Assembly: GCA_036374835.1 (NCBI GenBank)
Contig: DASUTB010000128.1
Span: 1-15,190 of the forward strand
Direction: 5' to 3'
Source of the DNA: DASUTB01 sp036374835
GTDB lineage: Bacteria > Actinomycetota > Actinomycetes > Jiangellales > Jiangellaceae
Length of the DNA stretch: 15,190 bases
Shown here: piece after piece, positions 14,453-15,190 of the stretch
How positions within the stretch are numbered: the stretch's first letter is position 1
Layout: the number at the start of each line of letters is the position of its first letter
Position numbers and translations under genes: made by a program
The notes under the pieces: generated by a model
The model's database searches: none
Seen by the model: the letters and a program-made list of their open reading frames with translations, nothing else
What the model was told of the DNA's origin: nothing

Positions 14453-14494
14453 GTCCCGGCTTTGCTCGGCCTACAGACCGAGTTAAGCCGGGAC
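14453..14494 (-). terminator. strong hairpin downstream of the aconitase gene
   Basis: Arms 14453-14471 and 14476-14494 are 19 nt each around a 4-nt loop (TACA on the plus strand). Two adjacent unpaired positions interrupt the arms, and one G-T pair is present. It lies 34 nt past the aconitase stop on the minus strand, right after the repeat motif. It is the likely terminator separating aconitase from dxs. Confidence 0.7.
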
Positions 14495-14500
14495 TTCCCA

Positions 14501-14517
14501 GCTTTACGTGATCATTC
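14501..14517 (-). repeat. 3'-end repeat motif, copy 4 (after aconitase)
   Basis: The minus strand reads GAATGATCACGTAAAGC, one base different from copies 2 and 3. It starts 10 nt after the aconitase TAG and continues TGGGAAGTCCCGGC, matching the tail of the other copies. Confidence 0.75.
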
Positions 14518-14527
14518 TGGGTGGGCG

Positions 14528-15190
14528 CTAGAGGAGGCTGCGCAGTACGTACTGCATGATGCCGCCATGCCGGTAGTAGTCGGCCTCCCCCGGCGTGTCG
14601 ATCCGCACGACCGCGTCGAACTCGACCGTCGAACCGTCCGGCCGGGTTGCCGTCACCGACACGGTGGACGGACGGTCGCCGTCGTTGAGCGCCGTGACAC
14701 CACTGATGTCGAACGTCTCCTCACCGGTGAGCCCGAGCGAGTCCGCATCCCGGCCCTCCGGGAACTGCAGCGGCAACACGCCCATGCCGATCAGGTTCGA
14801 CCGGTGGATCCGCTCGTACGACGCCGCGATCACCGCACGGACCCCGAGCAGCTTGGTCCCCTTGGCGGCCCAGTCGCGGGACGAGCCCGAGCCGTACTCC
14901 TTGCCGGCGAGCACGACGAGCGGGATGCCGGCGTTCGCGTAGTTCACCGAGGCGTCGTAGATCGTCGTCACCGGCCCGCCGTCCTGGGTGAAGTCGCGGG
15001 TGAACCCGCCCTCTGGAATGGCTTGCTCCGGAGACCGAAGCAGGTTCTTGAGCCGGATGTTCGCGAACGTGCCCCGGATCATCACCTCGTGGTTGCCGCG
15101 CCGCGACCCGTACGAGTTGAAGTCGCGCCGCGTCACGCCGTGCGACTTCAGGTACTCGCCGGCCGGCGAGTCCGCCTTGATCGCACCCGC
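14528..15190 (-). CDS. acnA: aconitate hydratase, C-terminal 220 residues
   Basis: The 3' part of a minus-strand gene that enters from the right edge without a start codon. It encodes the end of an AcnA/IRP-type aconitase, which interconverts citrate and isocitrate in the TCA cycle using a [4Fe-4S] cluster. The visible part begins AGAIKADSPAGEYLKSHG, followed by RRDFNSYGSRRGNHEVM and RGTFANIRLKN. The swivel-domain active-site loop YGSGSSRDWAAKG lies at residues about 99-111 of the fragment, and SYERIHRSNLIGMGVLPLQF follows. The cluster-binding cysteines lie upstream, outside the window. The frame is intact to TAG at 14528-14530. It is not in an operon with dxs, given the 229-nt gap and the strong hairpin. 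Confidence 0.95.
   Translation of the reverse strand, partial: AGAIKADSPAGEYLKSHGVTRRDFNSYGSRRGNHEVMIRGTFANIRLKNLLRSPEQAIPEGGFTRDFTQDGGPVTTIYDASVNYANAGIPLVVLAGKEYGSGSSRDWAAKGTKLLGVRAVIAASYERIHRSNLIGMGVLPLQFPEGRDADSLGLTGEETFDISGVTALNDGDRPSTVSVTATRPDGSTVEFDAVVRIDTPGEADYYRHGGIMQYVLRSLL

Noticed and set aside
12169..14511. A 780-codon open frame on the plus strand opposite dxs and the transporter
   Set aside because: Composition is rich in Arg, His, Gly and Asp with no family motif. It lies antisense to dxs, whose catalytic residues are all present. High-GC DNA commonly leaves such antisense frames open.
1..15190. CRISPR arrays, tRNA or rRNA genes, insertion sequences, prophage or defence genes
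   Set aside because: No regularly spaced direct repeats, cloverleaf-like sequences, transposase or phage motifs were seen. The repeats found are gene-end inverted elements, not CRISPR.

Overview
The window is about 15 kb of high-GC, densely coded DNA from an actinobacterium. The gene set points there: a DUF3000 gene coupled to rnd, a fadA-fadB pair like the mycobacterial one, a mycobacterial-type dxs, hemE, an acnA-type aconitase, and many GTG starts. A Pseudonocardiales-like host would fit, but that is only a guess. Everything in view looks chromosomal. I see no insertion sequence, phage gene, tRNA, rRNA or CRISPR array, and no gene-free stretch longer than 300 bases.

Left part (1-2159): the first 14 codons of a minus-strand FAD flavoprotein, probably protoporphyrinogen oxidase, diverge from a plus-strand pair. 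That pair is a DUF4349 lipoprotein with a C-terminal membrane helix, overlapping hemE (uroporphyrinogen decarboxylase) by 4 bp. Next (2209-4108), a tight minus-strand operon of three membrane or exported proteins: a 192-residue secreted, single-pass protein, a fused seven-helix cytochrome b of b6/subunit-IV type, and an 81-residue two-helix protein. All three are joined by 4-bp stop/start overlaps. No Rieske protein or c-type cytochrome gene is visible nearby. This is the least conventional part of the window.

Middle (4351-7626): DUF3000 and rnd (RNase D) form a coupled plus-strand pair, convergent with a 465-residue FAD amine-oxidase-like protein. Right (7831-15190): fadA-fadB, a fatty-acid beta-oxidation complex, has a strong SD and a palindrome over its predicted -10. 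It converges on a minus-strand dxs-AI-2E transporter unit, and upstream of that lies the 3' end of an aconitase gene.

The most striking non-coding feature is a repeated 3'-end motif, GAATGATCAYGTAAAGC followed by a GGAA...CCCGGC-like tail. It lies immediately downstream of five genes (rnd, the FAD oxidoreductase, fadB, the AI-2E transporter and aconitase), always in the same orientation relative to the gene it follows. At two convergent junctions the opposing copies pair into hairpins, and the one between fadB and the transporter has 32-nt arms. It looks like an intergenic terminator or REP-like repeat family, and in two cases the repeat supplies the stop codon itself.
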